Assembly (NCBI GenBank): GCA_036924285.1
Contig: JAYKYS010000005.1
Coordinates: 6,200,001-6,264,000, forward strand
Reading direction: 5' to 3'
Source: Asterella californica
Taxonomy: Eukaryota > Streptophyta > Marchantiopsida > Marchantiales > Aytoniaceae
Length of the DNA stretch: 64,000 bases
Below, piece by piece: positions 45,801 through 58,009 of the stretch. The number at the start of each line of letters is the position of its first letter. The first letter of the stretch is position 1. The notes below the pieces were generated by a model. That model did not search any database and had not been told where the DNA came from. It saw nothing but the letters and a program-made list of their open reading frames with translations. Position numbers and translations under genes: made by a program.

Positions 45801-48800
45801 CAATATCCTTGAAAGACTTACGTTTGTGGCGTCATAATTGATGTCAATAAATTTATCCGTAGCTGGGTTCCACTCTTGGACGTCCATGCCGTTTATGATT
45901 CCCTTAATTCCCATCTTTACAACAACGTTGTCTAATTCCACACCTTTATCTGGTCCTTCTTGTAACTCCTTGGCGTAATTTGGACTGACAGTGAGCAAAA
46001 TATCCGATTCAAGAAATCCTGCTTTCATCCAGTTGCATTTTAGGCCCTTCACGGGTTTGTCATACCTGCACATTGTCACAACATAACCCATCTGAATACA
46101 GCACTTACAAGATGTTGATCAAGTGCCAAATGATCTAATAGAAGAAGTTATCTTCATACGTCGGGAATGGCAGATATGCTCAAGGACCACTCTCTAGTAT
46201 AGGGGTATCACGCAATTAGTCCAGCCAAGTACACAGTGAGAATCAATTAGGGGCCGAATGTGCGCTCGGCATCGGCGCACATTCAATGCCGAGCGGAGTT
46301 ACCGCATTGTTGTATAACCAGAGGGTGTGCCGATAGAAATGTGTAGTGCGAAGCACTTTTCCAGAATAGGTTCCCCTCGGTATGTCGTCGAATTCAAGTA
46401 GACAATGACAAGAGAACGAATGCAGTATGCTTCAAAGGCTAAATGCAAACCCCTTGCCGAAGAAGTTAAGAGACTCGAGCACCAGCACATAAGGGATGTT
46501 GTAATAAGTATTTTAGCTTCTAATCGCATTTGATAATATGAAAATGAAAGCAAATACTCGTGAACAATCACAAGATTTGCTACAGGATGCTGATTCTACT
46601 GATGTTAAGTCTGACAAGTGCTACGCCCAAAACTTATCAGTGAAATCATAACCTTTTGATGTTACACTCTGAACAATGATGATTGTGAATAGAAGGATCT
46701 CTTGTTCAGCTCTCGTGAACAAGAGAGCACGAGAGATGATCATGAGTGAAGACATACCCATCCATAAAGGCGAATGAGCTCTGGAACGAATCAGGAAGAT
46801 TCAACAGAGGGAAGTCTGCAAATGCAAACCTACCCTGATACGCTATGTTGTGTACGCAGAACGCCACCTGCGAACGATAAGCACAGACAACTATGTAAGT
46901 AACCAAAATCGCTGCAAGAACCACCATCCTCGAATCGAAACTTTGAGGCAAACCTGTGTTAAGCTGTGTGAATGTACTAAATTCCAACGAAAAGCAGCAT
47001 ATGTCTATAAGTGCTTGTAACTGACGAGTTATGGAACGAACTTGTAGAAACCTTGGCATTCTTAAACATTCCCTTCGACTTGTAACTCGCTTTCAGATAA
47101 CAGGGGAGGAGGGCTGAGTGCCAATCATTTGCGACGAAGACAACATCTTCTCCTGCAAATAATTATGCCAAAGTTGTTTCAATGACTGGAACCAAGATTT
47201 GAAACTCGGTTTCTATAATTCAAGTCATTCAGTGTGGGTGACTAGCCTATACTTCGTGTCTAGAGAATGTGCCTTCATATGGAGAAAAAGATTGCAAGAG
47301 AGGCCATTAAGTTTCAAATAGCTTGGATTTAAACCTTATCACAACGCAAATACGTGAAAACGGCACCACTGAGATTCATCTTGACGGGGTTCTTACCATA
47401 CGGTCCATTGAAGTACTCGTTGCTATTTAACGTTAAAACACGTGTTGCCTCAAGCGCTGCCTGTATAGACAAAGAGGATTGAACTGACTTCAGCTGGTGA
47501 TACTTCAGCCACGGGCATAGGTAACCGATTAGCCAGTTCACGAGTGCGTCATTCAAGAAACGCACTCACCAGGATGAAAGCTCACTGCAGACCACTCCGA
47601 TTACCAAAATATCAAGAATTTCAACTGTGAAGTCCAAAGATATAAATCAACGAACATTCTAGATGGGCATTCGTCCTCCACAACGACGTAACCGGATCAG
47701 GCACCTGTGCAAAGAGACTAAATCGGAGCTGATTGTCTTGGTAGTCGACTCCTGTTACGGGACCGTAGATCTTTCCTCCCGTTTTTCCCCATACCTGAGA
47801 TTAGAAAGAACAGTAGCACCAAATTACACCGCATTCGTCTCGCCATCAATGCAACTCTTTCAACAGGAATTTCAAAAACTCAGGACGTGGGCGTCTGAAC
47901 CACAAAACTACATACCTTGGCCAAAAACATGGGATGATCGATAAATACACGATCAACTCCACGTTTGAATGTGTGGAACAATCGTACCTTCTCGACGTTA
48001 TCACCAACCTTCACCTGCATGAGAGCACAATGACTGTTTATTATCATCGGCACACTCAGACCTGAGAGGCAGAGAAGGCCTCGTACGAGATGGTCAGATG
48101 TCTAGAGGAAACTGTTGATTGCAGACGAGAACACAGTAGAAACCAATGCACAAAGACTAACCTCGACGGTGGTATCTGTGTCCCAAGCATCCTTGTACTG
48201 GTCGTAACGTGGAGATATAGTCATGACGCGATGACCCCTAGCCTGCAGTTGCCAAGCGTTAAACCATAGCCGGATAGTTTTAGAAGCTTAAGGCAAAGAA
48301 GGGACACCAAGGAACGGCAAAATGTACACAAACATGCACATCTTTCGATGCAATGTGAAAGCAGCGTGCAATATGCACATGCATGCAATGTGCACATTTT
48401 CGAGCTATGTGAAAGCAGGGTGAACCATGGACTTGTTTCATTTCTGCACCTCTGTCGAGTTCCCACAAGACAGACAGGCGACTACCGTGAGCGCAGAAGC
48501 TTTCAAGAATGTTTAAGATCAGGCTATCCAACGAGCCCAAAACGATGCACATCGTAACCACCTAAGTAGAATTTTGGACGTGGTTTAAATACAACCGCGA
48601 GCATAAATGCGGCGAGAGAACTATTGGGAAAATGTGACCACGTAATACAACAGAAGGACTTGTTCAAGGTCCACGTCCCGCATCTCTCAGCCTCCAACCA
48701 CAGAATCAGCTAGACTGACCGATGCACGAACTACGACGGCGCACATTTTCAGCACATTCAATTTTGGAAGAAGGTGAACAATACTAATGCCGACGATGGT

Positions 48801-49323
48801 GCATAGCATGTTAGGAATCTAGCTCCGTGAAGCTACTCTTATGATCAAGGAACGTTAGAGCCTCCAAAACACTCCCCGACAAGACGCTGCTAGCACGGAC
48901 TCAGCAATGCTGTCTTTGCCCTTACTAGATAGAGTCAGAGCTTACCGCCATAGCAGGAGGAAGACCACCGAGGACATCACCGAGACCTCCGGTTTTACTC
49001 CAGGGTGCCACTTCAGAGGCTATAAACACAATGCTCATTCCTCCAGAAGCGACAATTACTAGCCCCTGCACTTGTTTGGTGGAATGGGATTGCAACTTGG
49101 GCATGAGGGCCTGAACTGACTTCGCATGAGAATTCTCAAAAGTGGAAGACTTGGATGCCTTCAAACCTTGGAATGCTGCAAATCCCTGTCCCGATTGAGT
49201 ATTCCCCATCTCCATAGAAGGCCGAGAACCTACAGAAGCTGATGGTGCACATCGTGCTTCCGTACCAAGTCCGGACTTCGTTAGTCGGACGACACCAACT
49301 TGTCCACCAATGGACATGGCCAT
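42870..49323 (-). CDS. GBSS: Granule-bound starch synthase, plastidial
   Basis: Thirteen coding exons read on the - strand: 48,946-49,323; 48,162-48,242; 47,916-48,014; 47,705-47,794; 47,397-47,460; 47,052-47,152; 46,758-46,867; 45,822-46,065; 45,118-45,294; 44,825-45,016; 44,164-44,253; 43,813-43,941; 42,870-42,986. Together they give 1,872 bases and 623 aa with all phases matching, close to the ~610 aa of seed-plant GBSS. The enzyme (GT5) moves glucose from ADP-glucose to amylose inside plastid starch granules. Residues 1 to about 90 look like a transit peptide. Motifs are [15 protein letters not shown] (110-124, ADP-glucose binding), [39 protein letters not shown] (417-429), [15 protein letters not shown] (498-512), STGGL (518-522) and the GBSS-type end KANVATP. 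The ATG is the first in frame after a stop. Introns run from 69 to 826 bases. Confidence 0.96.
43293..43473. repeat. 88-base tandem duplication in intron 12
   Basis: Copies at 43,293-43,380 and 43,386-43,473 both start TATATCATTACCAAAT and end CAGTAAACAGGG, with about four differences. They are separated by five bases. It is recent compared with the other duplications of this gene. Confidence 0.95.
44334..44785. repeat. Tandem duplication in intron 10 (about 282-base spacing)
   Basis: Segments at 44,334-44,541 and 44,616-44,785 share GGCAGTGGTTT, ACTCTCTTCTTCCTACA, ACCAGCCT, GCAGATA, TGTTCAC and AACACACGGATA in the same order. The second is shorter. Both lie between exons 10 and 11 of the starch synthase gene. 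Confidence 0.85.
46256..46294. repeat. Two overlapping, mutually exclusive hairpins in intron 7
   Basis: GAATGTGCGC (46,256-46,265) pairs with GCGCACATTC (46,275-46,284). GCTCGGCAT (46,264-46,272) pairs with ATGCCGAGC (46,286-46,294). The second hairpin uses the loop of the first and vice versa, so only one can form at a time. Both pairs are perfect. Confidence 0.85.
48334..48425. repeat. Short direct repeat in starch synthase intron 1
   Basis: TGCACATCTTTCGATGCAATG and TGCACATTTTCGAGCTATG are each followed by GTGAAAGCAG and G-TG. The two units are about 60 bases apart, with an ATGCACATGCATGCA word between them. Confidence 0.7.
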
Positions 49324-50728
49324 TTTCCTCACCCGGATGTCACCAAACTGGAGATTTCTCACACAGAGCAAACTGATGAGTCAGTGTGCGCTCCCTCGAG
49401 CCGTCAACTCCTTAAAATCAACTCCTCACGAACAGAACAGAGCAGAACTTGTTTCAAGACGAGCATGAAACACGTTTGTGGGGAACTCAGGCGCCGATCA
49501 CCCCCTTACCTGCAACTCAACTCAACTGGGCTCCTCAACTCGATCGCTTTCTGTATTTCCCGAACCAGGTAACTGAAAACTCGTACGTGGTTTGGTTGAG
49601 CTTGATCTTTTTACAATGCACAACAAACGCCCAGCCAAGCCAACTACTCTGATGAGCAGTGCGCTGCTGGCGACGGCGGACAGGAGTGATGCAAATCCCG
49701 TAAACCTGCACCAGCAATCTGCGGCGACCAACAGACTGCTAGCCGTGGAGAGACATTTCAAGCAGCGACACTAAATACTAAACCCACAGCGTCCTTGCTT
49801 CCCTGACCCGGCCAGACCCGTCCCTGTCCCCATCCCTACGAGAAACAGCTACCTTCCTGCATGCATGCTTTGGTTCGTTCGTTGCTCGTCGCCCAATGGC
49901 CGGGTCCACTCCAGAGCCAGTTGACTGCGTCCTGCGCAATTCCAACATGGAGATCTTCTCGTCTCTCCTTGTCCGCAAGTTCCCGGGCCCACAACTCTGG
50001 CTCCTCCCCCCTCCAACCCCTTTATCTCTCGCTGCGCTAAAGCTCCCTTCCGAATTGCTACGTCAGGCCTGCGTCAATCAATCAAGAAGGTTGCTGCCGC
50101 TGTGAAAAACTGAAACTTTCTCTCCGTCCCTCCGACGCGAGCATCGCGAATCGTACCTTTGATTCTCACGACCGCCCACCGCCACCGATATGTAGTGAAA
50201 TCCTTTCCTGGTCGATCAGGATATCGAACATGGACTTCGGACCACTTGCAGGAGATGATTCTTGATTTCAACCAACTTCTGATCCATGGAACGAAACTAC
50301 ATCGGCTTCGTGATTAGCTAATCACATTACCCCTTCCTGTAATTGGCTTCGAGAGCCAGGTAAAGCAAGTAGCGAAAGCGAAAAGGATGAACGTTGTCGA
50401 CCTTCTTTACTAGGAGTCCAAAAAGAACATTCTCGCGGGCAACAAAACATCGAAACACCGAAGAGAGAGGAAGGAGAGTGTATAGAGTGTATTCCATGCG
50501 GCCGATCTCCCGTCACCGTATTTTCGGGTAGGACCAGAAAGATAAAAACAAGAATATGAACTCGGCCTTCAATGTTATTGTTTTTGGGGTCGGAAATTGC
50601 TTTCAATGGAATTCAAAGTGTTCTAAAGGATAAGGAAACATACTGTCATGTTGTAGTTAGTTTGATACAATCACTACCGGAACGCGCGCGCCCTTACATA
50701 ACACTGATATTTAAGCACCGGTGCATAT
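49324..50728 (-). promoter_or_regulatory. Starch synthase 5' flank: leader and promoter
   Basis: Directly upstream of the start codon on the - strand. An in-frame stop lies at 49,381-49,383, so translation cannot begin further up unless a leader intron exists. GC content is higher than in the surrounding intergenic DNA to about 50,500. No TATA box or transcription start is assigned. No other gene was recognised in it. Confidence 0.45.
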
Positions 50729-50886
50729 TTTCACCTCTTCCAAAGTTCGGAAGAGGGGAATATCCACATGCGGTTTAATTAATTTAATTAATTAATCTAT
50801 TAATCTATTTATTTTAGCTGAGTAGGCAGTCGCACTTATATTTTCCAAGGTGCATCTGGACCTCTGCACTTATGGGTTAAGTCTGG
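50723..50886 (-). repeat. Hairpin-family short repeat, reverse orientation (copy H7)
   Basis: Read on the - strand: AACCCATAAGTGCAGAGG (50,877-50,859), then a hairpin CCTCTTCCGAACTTTGGAAG with continuing AGG, and the end GTGAAAATATGCA. It is the reverse-strand counterpart of the copies at 24.0, 37.3 and 51.4 kb. Confidence 0.6.
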
Positions 50887-50972
50887 CTCTTTCTTCACTT
50901 GTTAGTTTAGCTATATATATCAGTTAGAAATAACTTTATTGTTTTATTTATTTAAGATAAAATTATTATCTA

Positions 50973-50976
<4 letters not shown>

Positions 50977-51010
<34 letters not shown>
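50977..51010. repeat. Microsatellite (AT)17
   Basis: A pure AT dinucleotide run of 34 bases. Confidence 0.95.
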
Positions 51011-51013
<3 letters not shown>

Positions 51014-51424
51014 TTAAGGGAGCAAAAGTTACCCAAAAGACCATCGAGCATGCATATTTTTCTGTTTAAGTCTATGACCCAGATCAAGGCGAAACCTCTG
51101 AATCTATCTCTTTCTTGGTTTCAAATCATAAAGATGATCTTCTTATAATCCTCAATTTGCAGAATCAATGAACAATTCAGTGGGAACCTTCTCGTTGAGT
51201 ACGTGGTAAATGTAATTTGCATGCAAAGCAGCCTTCATGATATTCAACTGTTACGCGGGTAATTGAATAATCATGCTCGATCAACTTCAGTAACTTTTGT
51301 TTTCTATATTTATCGAGAACGTTCTAAGTGTTATATGAAAAATCTAGATTAAGTTTCAATAAAAAACAAAATTAAATTTAATTATTAAATGTTAGTCATT
51401 CTCAAAACAACGGTAACGTCAGAA

Positions 51425-51615
51425 GGAAATCCATAAGCGAAGTGCAAGGTCATGCGCTCCTGGGGTACAAGTGCAAGGGTATGCTAAAATAAGAAAATAC
51501 ATTAGTTTCACACATTAATTTCTCACCTAACCCTTCGCGTCAGAAAGGTTAGGTGAGAAATTAATTTTAAGTTTGCATCCTCTCTTCTCTCTTCAGATGG
51601 AAGAGGTGAATAAGC
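51425..51615 (+). repeat. Hairpin-family short repeat (copy H8)
   Basis: Blocks in order are AAATCCATAAGCGAAGTGC, GGGGTACAAGTGCAAGGG, a near-perfect hairpin (TTTCTCACCTAACCC...GGTTAGGTGAGAAA), a second hairpin with CTCTTC / GAAGAG arms, and the end GGTGAATAAGCAAGC. Confidence 0.7.
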
Positions 51616-54582
51616 AAGCTGAATATATCAATTGATTATCATAAAGGTTGCTAAACTTCGTGAACAAGGAGATTGTGTGATAAACATAGACATGACTGGT
51701 AGCTGACGTGTGAAGAATGACTCTATTTAGGAGCATACGTATTCAATCATAATAACAATTTATCACGAACAACCAACAACATGATGTGTTTAATGTTGAT
51801 ACTTTTAATTATAACTTACAAAGTGTAATAAAGAAACCAATCGTGTATGTTTCTGAGGATATATGTTTTGCTTTGTATTTGCATAACTAATCGTCTACTT
51901 TGCAGATTTAAGAGTAAGACAAAAGCTGAAATGCAAGATGAGAAATTACAATCGTGAAATTATGTTTGTCTTCTAGTAACAAGAGATTTCTCATTTCTAA
52001 GATAATTAACATGGTTTTGCAATGTTACCGCAAGTGTAGCACCTTGTTCTGTTTGGCACTAACGCTCACTCGATGGACACAAAGCAAATATGCATCCAAA
52101 GTGAACGGTTGGAGAGGAGCTACAAGTAAACAAGCTAGAAACGCGAGGCACTAAAATTTGGTGTTTGCATTGGAGCATCCATCGTAGAGCTTGTCGTGTG
52201 GCTTGTTCGTGTTAAAATTTGAACATCTCTCGTAGAGGTGGTCGTGTCGTCCTCTCGCGTTCAAATTAATTTTGCTCCTTGTTGTGTTACTCTAGTTCTT
52301 TCTATCATGATCTCTTTTGATGTTGCTCGCTGGTTCGTGTTTAAATTTAAACGTCGACCATAGATTGAACGTCCGCCGATTTAAATGTTCATCACTCGCT
52401 GACGCTGTCCTTGCCGCTATCGCTATAGTTTCTCTTTGCTTTTGTAGCAGCAGCACGAATCTCTATTTTTTCCTGGAGCAACGACCATGCAAACCTCGAG
52501 CAATGTGTCAGCATTTTTGAGGTTCACATTTTACTCTCTTGGTATCTATCTCATGTTTCGAACATCATTTTCATTTTCTTTGTACTCATGTTTCTCATTT
52601 GCTTCATTCTTCTTGTTTCTAGAAGAGCAAGAAGAGATCGATGATGCTCGATGATTAAATTTATACCGTGAGAACGTTGCTTTTCAATATCATTCTAGCA
52701 GTATCCGACAGAATAGACTACAAGACAGAGGTCATGGGATAGATAAGGATCTAGACACGAGATCTACTAGCATCCACATCTCTGTACTCTCTATTGCATT
52801 CGAAGCGGAGTAGCAGGAAACTTTCCACAACTACCAAGACTCTCCAAGCAACAATCACAAAACTTTGCAGATCTTCAAAGACTCTCCACGATTTGCTTAC
52901 ATGTCTGCCCAAAAGCCTATGATAAGTTTTGACGATTCTGCTTTATTGCTAACACGTATCTATTTTTATCTGGACTTACGAGGACTATCAGATGCTCCAT
53001 CAATTTCTTGGACATGATCCCTCTCTTCAGACATTTTAGAACGTCCATTACATCTAACATATCATCATCGACTTTAACGAGAGAGACAAAAAGCTGGAGA
53101 GACGCATAAGGAATCAGAACGCTTGACACATGTATACATCGCGTCGACAAAAAAATTGATTAAAATATGAGAACCGCACGTCTATCCATTCTTTTCGTGA
53201 TCATCGAAATCAGTCGACATGGAAGAGAAAAAGACGGAGCCAATGATAAAAGATAAAGTATGATGGAGCACGCACCTACCGGTACTCGGCGTTCTCGCAT
53301 GGGTAGAAAGCACCAGAAGGGAGAAAATAGACGATAGGTCGGTCAGATCAGAATGCCGCAGCATGCTACTCAAGAGATGCAACATACACACGGTCAGAAG
53401 AGACAAACTACCGACAATAACGAAAAGAACCGAATGAAAACCAAAACCTTTCAGTGATGGAATGGATCTAACGAGAAGCAAAAAGAAGCGAATGAAAGTC
53501 ATAACATGTAAGTAACTGAACAAAGTGAAACACGAGGCATCAACATCAGTAAAAAATAGAAGTTTGTTTAAGTCAATAAAACTTCGACCACTTGTTTCAG
53601 CATGTTCCTGAGAGTACTTATGGAAAGATGCCACTTGGTTTAAGTAAAGCATATACTCTCTTCATTTTTACCCAAGCGTCAAATTTAGTAGCCCCTCCAT
53701 TTTCACACATTCGTCATTGCGATCTTAACTTACTACACCGCCAACATTGCAACCCATCAAAGAGACCAACGAGCAATCGATCACTCTAGAGAAGAGAGAC
53801 TGCAAATTTGAACGAAGCACCCCTCGACTACTAAAAAGCATAACCTCCGCTTCGACCGTGAGAAGGACAAACTAGTGGAGACAAAAAGACCAAATGAACA
53901 TTAGCGATCGACTGAAGGCACTGAGCACTACGATGAGTAGAAAATAAATATTCTTGAACCGACCAGAACGAAACCAAAGCGGCTCAACCTCCAAAGCGAA
54001 ACTATTATCAGCCAATAGCAAACGGATCCGGCAGCAGAAAATTTTAAATTTGAAACAAGCAGTCCTCAGTCACTACAAACCATAACCCTCGGTGAGTTAA
54101 ACCAACTCGGCCACTACCACTACCACTTGACCTATCCAAGCCGTGGATTTTCCACCGCCAACTATTACAATTGTCCGCTTGCAATGTCTATTTAGCTTGA
54201 ATGATACAGCTTTTCTCACGTCTCCTCCGACATTTTGAGCAAAAGATATTCTTTGATCGTATTTGCTTACAAACATTTTGCTTTCTACATTTTATCATGA
54301 CATTTGTCACAGAGGTTTTTCTTGTGTATTATGATATAGCTATTTCTGCCAACCATATCTCTACTTTATGCATGTTACCTAAACTCATCATTAACCATCG
54401 TTTGGCTAATTTAATTAAGTTTAGATTATAGCTTTTCCAGGAGAGTCAACTTAGAGTTCTGGTTTCTGTTTGCTAAGTAAGGTTCGTATGATGCATGTGA
54501 TACGACCTGATGAAATACATACATAACATTTGTCTAGCTAAGATATGTTCACAAGACAACATGGTCCCATTTACTCCGGGAT
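51616..54582. other. Intergenic sequence, no gene recognised
   Basis: Contains a weak two-unit repeat near 52,170-52,270 (CGTAGAG...GTCGTGT...AAATT). Open frames on the - strand at 52,917-53,650 reach 156 codons but show no motif that I recognise and are surrounded by stops in plausible exon extensions. I would not call a gene. Confidence 0.4.
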
Positions 54583-54585
54583 AAT

Positions 54586-54957
54586 AGGGGGTGTCAAAGT
54601 TAAAAACCTTCTGAAAGATTCCAGACCTGCGAGAGTGAGTTATGACTTCGTCCAGACCTCGGCCAGTGTTCCATGCGAGCACCTCCGGAGATATCCGCAG
54701 GAAAACACCGCGGGCTTTTCTTTCATGGCTCTTCACTCGTTTCGTTCATTTTTCTTTACAATAGATTTTTCACTGCTTTGAGTAATTATATTGAGTGTAC
54801 AAACTGAAAAAAATTCAATGATAAAATCATGATATCCAGTCACAAGTGCGATCCAGAATGATTCCACTTATCTACAAAGTTATCTGTGATAATTTTACGG
54901 CCAGTTCCTTCTCCGTCGTTAAAGAATATTTTTTTCCTCTGAACTTTGACACCCCCT
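54586..54957 (+). mobile_element. MITE, AGGGG/CCCCT family (copy a)
   Basis: This 372 bp element has 16-base perfect terminal inverted repeats, AGGGGGTGTCAAAGTT and AACTTTGACACCCCCT. AAT trinucleotides flank it (54,583-54,585 and 54,958-54,960). The inside carries CCGGAGATATCCGCAGG, related to the copy at 23.3 kb. No coding capacity. It is the best preserved copy in the window. Confidence 0.85.
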
Positions 54958-54960
54958 AAT

Positions 54961-57705
54961 TCTTCTCTTTCTCTAATTATCACGTCAAGTGGGGATGAGT
55001 AAACCTAAATGTGTAGAAATCAAAATTGTTTAAAAGTTGACCATCAACGGAAAACAAACTTATGCACACTGAACAAAATGATATAAATACGTACCATTTA
55101 AGAAAGTAATGTGATTGATTACGTGATCTGAAACCAGATGCGTTTAGTGATATCAAATAGTACAACTAGTAGTTTGGATTGTCTTGTCTTGTGCACAGGT
55201 CAACTAATATTATCTTAGTTCCTTCGTCTAAATATCTCTTCACGCCGAACTTGTTGATCATTTCACAATTATATCTTGTTTGAAAAGAATTACAGATTCT
55301 TATCACTATACCTACTATCCTCCTTTCGTGATATGTCTTTTACTGGATATATCATCATGGTTTTCATTCCCACGCTTTACATGAGAATGAATACAATGAA
55401 AATATAAGTGAAAGCAGTCATAACCTAAGTGCAGTCGAAAGTGAACAGAAATTCTAAGTCCTATGTTACATATCGAAATCGCACAAAAAAGTGGGCTACA
55501 GCAATAGAGTGACGTATCAACTTTTTTTCAATCAAGTGTCTTCTGAATGTTTCTACTTGCCCATATCTCCGTCAAATTCAAATATTTCCTTTGACCAAAT
55601 GGACATTCTTCTCATTAACCAAGCGATGTACCGAGAAAATGGCAGAGTGGGGGGTTTAACTCCGATAGAACTTAAAAAAGAAACTCTAACTAACTAACTA
55701 AAACTCCGATAGACTGTAGACAACAGTGTAAGATCAGATTAACTCGATGTTAACAAAGTGTATAGTTTCATCGATTCTGATAAAGCATCCCGACCATTTT
55801 CGTAAGGGCTGGGACTTGGGGCGCCTCTTCGTCCTATGGTAAGCTTGAGTCTGTGAATCGGTGATGTCTGGCTCTTCTGCGTGACTCTATATTTAAGCCT
55901 TGTTAAGCCTCGGCTTGAACCGAGCTTAACGAACACATTAAAAGTGGGCCTACAACAACTGGCGCTAATTGAAATCTATATACTTTAGAGCAATTAAATT
56001 TAGAAATTGCACCTGTTTCTCCAGAGGTAGCCGGATCTGTACGAGAATACTCCTCGCTCAGTCTACCATCGTCCTTTGAGTGCCTCTCCGTTCTTCATCC
56101 CTGATTGTCCTTACAGGGTGCTCGCGATTTTCTCATGGACATCACGTACCCTCTTCCTTCACTGGCTGTTAGTTCAGGCAAGTAAATTTTTACAGTCACA
56201 AGAAGCTTGCCTCTCATATTGTTTGACTCCACAGTGAGAAGAAAAAGCTGAAGTCTGCAAGAGAGTAGGTACTGAAGCAGTGCAGGTCATGCTTCCTGGC
56301 TCCTGATTATGAACGGATGGTTGGTTCATCAAGGGCTACGAATAAATGAAGAGGTTCCACTCATTACGTGACTGACGGTAGTCATGAAGTGAGAATGTTT
56401 GCTTGTAAAGAAGATGATATGTCGAGGAATGATGGACCGAGTGGAAACGTACCGGTAGTAGTCAACTTGAGAGTGCTCGATAAAAGAAGTTTTGGATCTG
56501 CTTGCGAAAGCGCCCTAGCACATGCGCACACAGCATGGATGATAAGATGACTTTCCAGCTTGTGCGGGACAAAAATGAGGTGGTTGATGCAGCATATTCG
56601 CCAAGGACTTGTACGTGAGGCCAGAGATCCGAAGTCCGCATCAGGGCTGTGGCAGATACGAGGTTATAAGATACGAGGTTAAAAGGAGAAGTTCCTCGTA
56701 AGCCTCTTCCCGATAGGGCTGCAAGATCCGAAGCTCGCCACTCACGAGCCAAACAGCGCTCTCACCGACCACTTCCCTTTAATTATGTGTATCATCATGT
56801 GGTCGGGATTCCTTACTGGGAAGGAAATGAGTGAAGGCTTTGGGTCCGTCAGGAAATGGGTTCGCCGGGTCCCGTGGGTGGGGCCGGCCTTCGCTCGCCC
56901 ATATGCCGCCACTGGACGTTCTCCAGCGCCACGTTCCGCTCCAGCCACCGCAAGTACGGCCTCGCTCGCAGATGCCGATGCTTCTGTTCCATCGACATGG
57001 CAGGTGGGCCCTTGTGGTGACGCATGCGCTATTGCTCTCCATTTGCGATGGGCCCGCCATTTGATGTCCCTTCTCTCTCGCGTTGTTTTCCATCTTCGGT
57101 TTGTTTTCCTTTTTCTTTTTTCCTTTTTCCTTCTTTTCTTCGGTTGGGGGAAAGCTAGCACCCGCACGCAATCGTTTCTTTATACACGAGTAACGACGAG
57201 CCATTTACAGTATTATAATTCGTAACCAAATGTAACGTTCTACCGAAGAGTTGAGAAGAGAATTCTGTTCTCTATTATAACGTGAACCTCTTTGAAGACT
57301 TGTGTATTTTATTTTATTTTCAGATCTAATTTGTTAAATTTTTTGTTAATAAACACAGAGTTATTTAATAACCGTCAGACGGGTTTAGAATAATTGACAG
57401 ATCTCGGATACTCATTTCAGATTTTAGAACTAGTGGAAACAGTTCTGGGTTTAGTTGGACAAAATTTAGACAGCATTTCCACTATTGATGCTCATGTCCG
57501 AACTCAATGACTCAAGAGGAGCAACAGCCAAGACTATAAAACCTAGTGGACGCTGAGAAGTAGGAAAGCCAAGTAATTACATAAAAATAAGATCAACATC
57601 ACATTAGATGCTTCCAATCAGCTTTGGCACACAATCCAAGCCCACTTATCGTAAAATAAATGAAATCACGGGCTCATATACAATGCACGACGTTTGTTTG
57701 CTGAC
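54961..57705. other. Intergenic sequence, no gene recognised
   Basis: A GC-rich patch at 56,780-57,060 has long open frames on both strands, which is typical of GC-rich non-coding DNA or a promoter. No domain was found. Small features are a GATACGAGGTTATAA duplication at 56,657 and a CTAACTAACTAACTAA run at 55,688. Confidence 0.4.
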
Positions 57706-57810
57706 AAGATCATGAAGAACTCTTGGACTGCAATCTTCTCTGTTCTGAAACTCTCCGGTGAGAATTTCACTCCATAATTAGAATTTCTTCAGAAAACTTG
57801 TCTTCTCTCT
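57706..57810 (+). pseudogene. Possible Ty1/copia-like gag trace
   Basis: The + strand reads MKNSWTAIFSVLKLSGENF with TP and a stop, then LEFLQKTCLLS. KLSGENF at this distance from a Met resembles the KLTGENY start of copia gag proteins. The similarity is short and the frame ends after about 25 codons, so this is a weak call. Confidence 0.25.
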
Positions 57811-58009
57811 AAACCACTGAATTTTTCATTCAAGAGATTAATATCGAATTAATTGCATTATCATCACTAGAATCCATCTGGTACCCTTAGCTAACAACCT
57901 TTTATCCACATGCTACTCTCAATGTAATCTCTTATATGTCTCCAACCTGCACATCACCTTCTCTGTTTTTTGTACATTCTATATCTCACCACTAGACTTC
58001 TTCCTCATG

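Noticed and set aside
53182..53652. 156-codon frame on the - strand rich in Leu and Ser
   Set aside because: No start context, signal, domain or splice partner; composition explains it.
56740..57225. Open frames over 140 codons on both strands
   Set aside because: Simultaneous openness of both strands in a GC-rich patch, low-complexity Lys/Arg or Phe/Leu runs, no domain.
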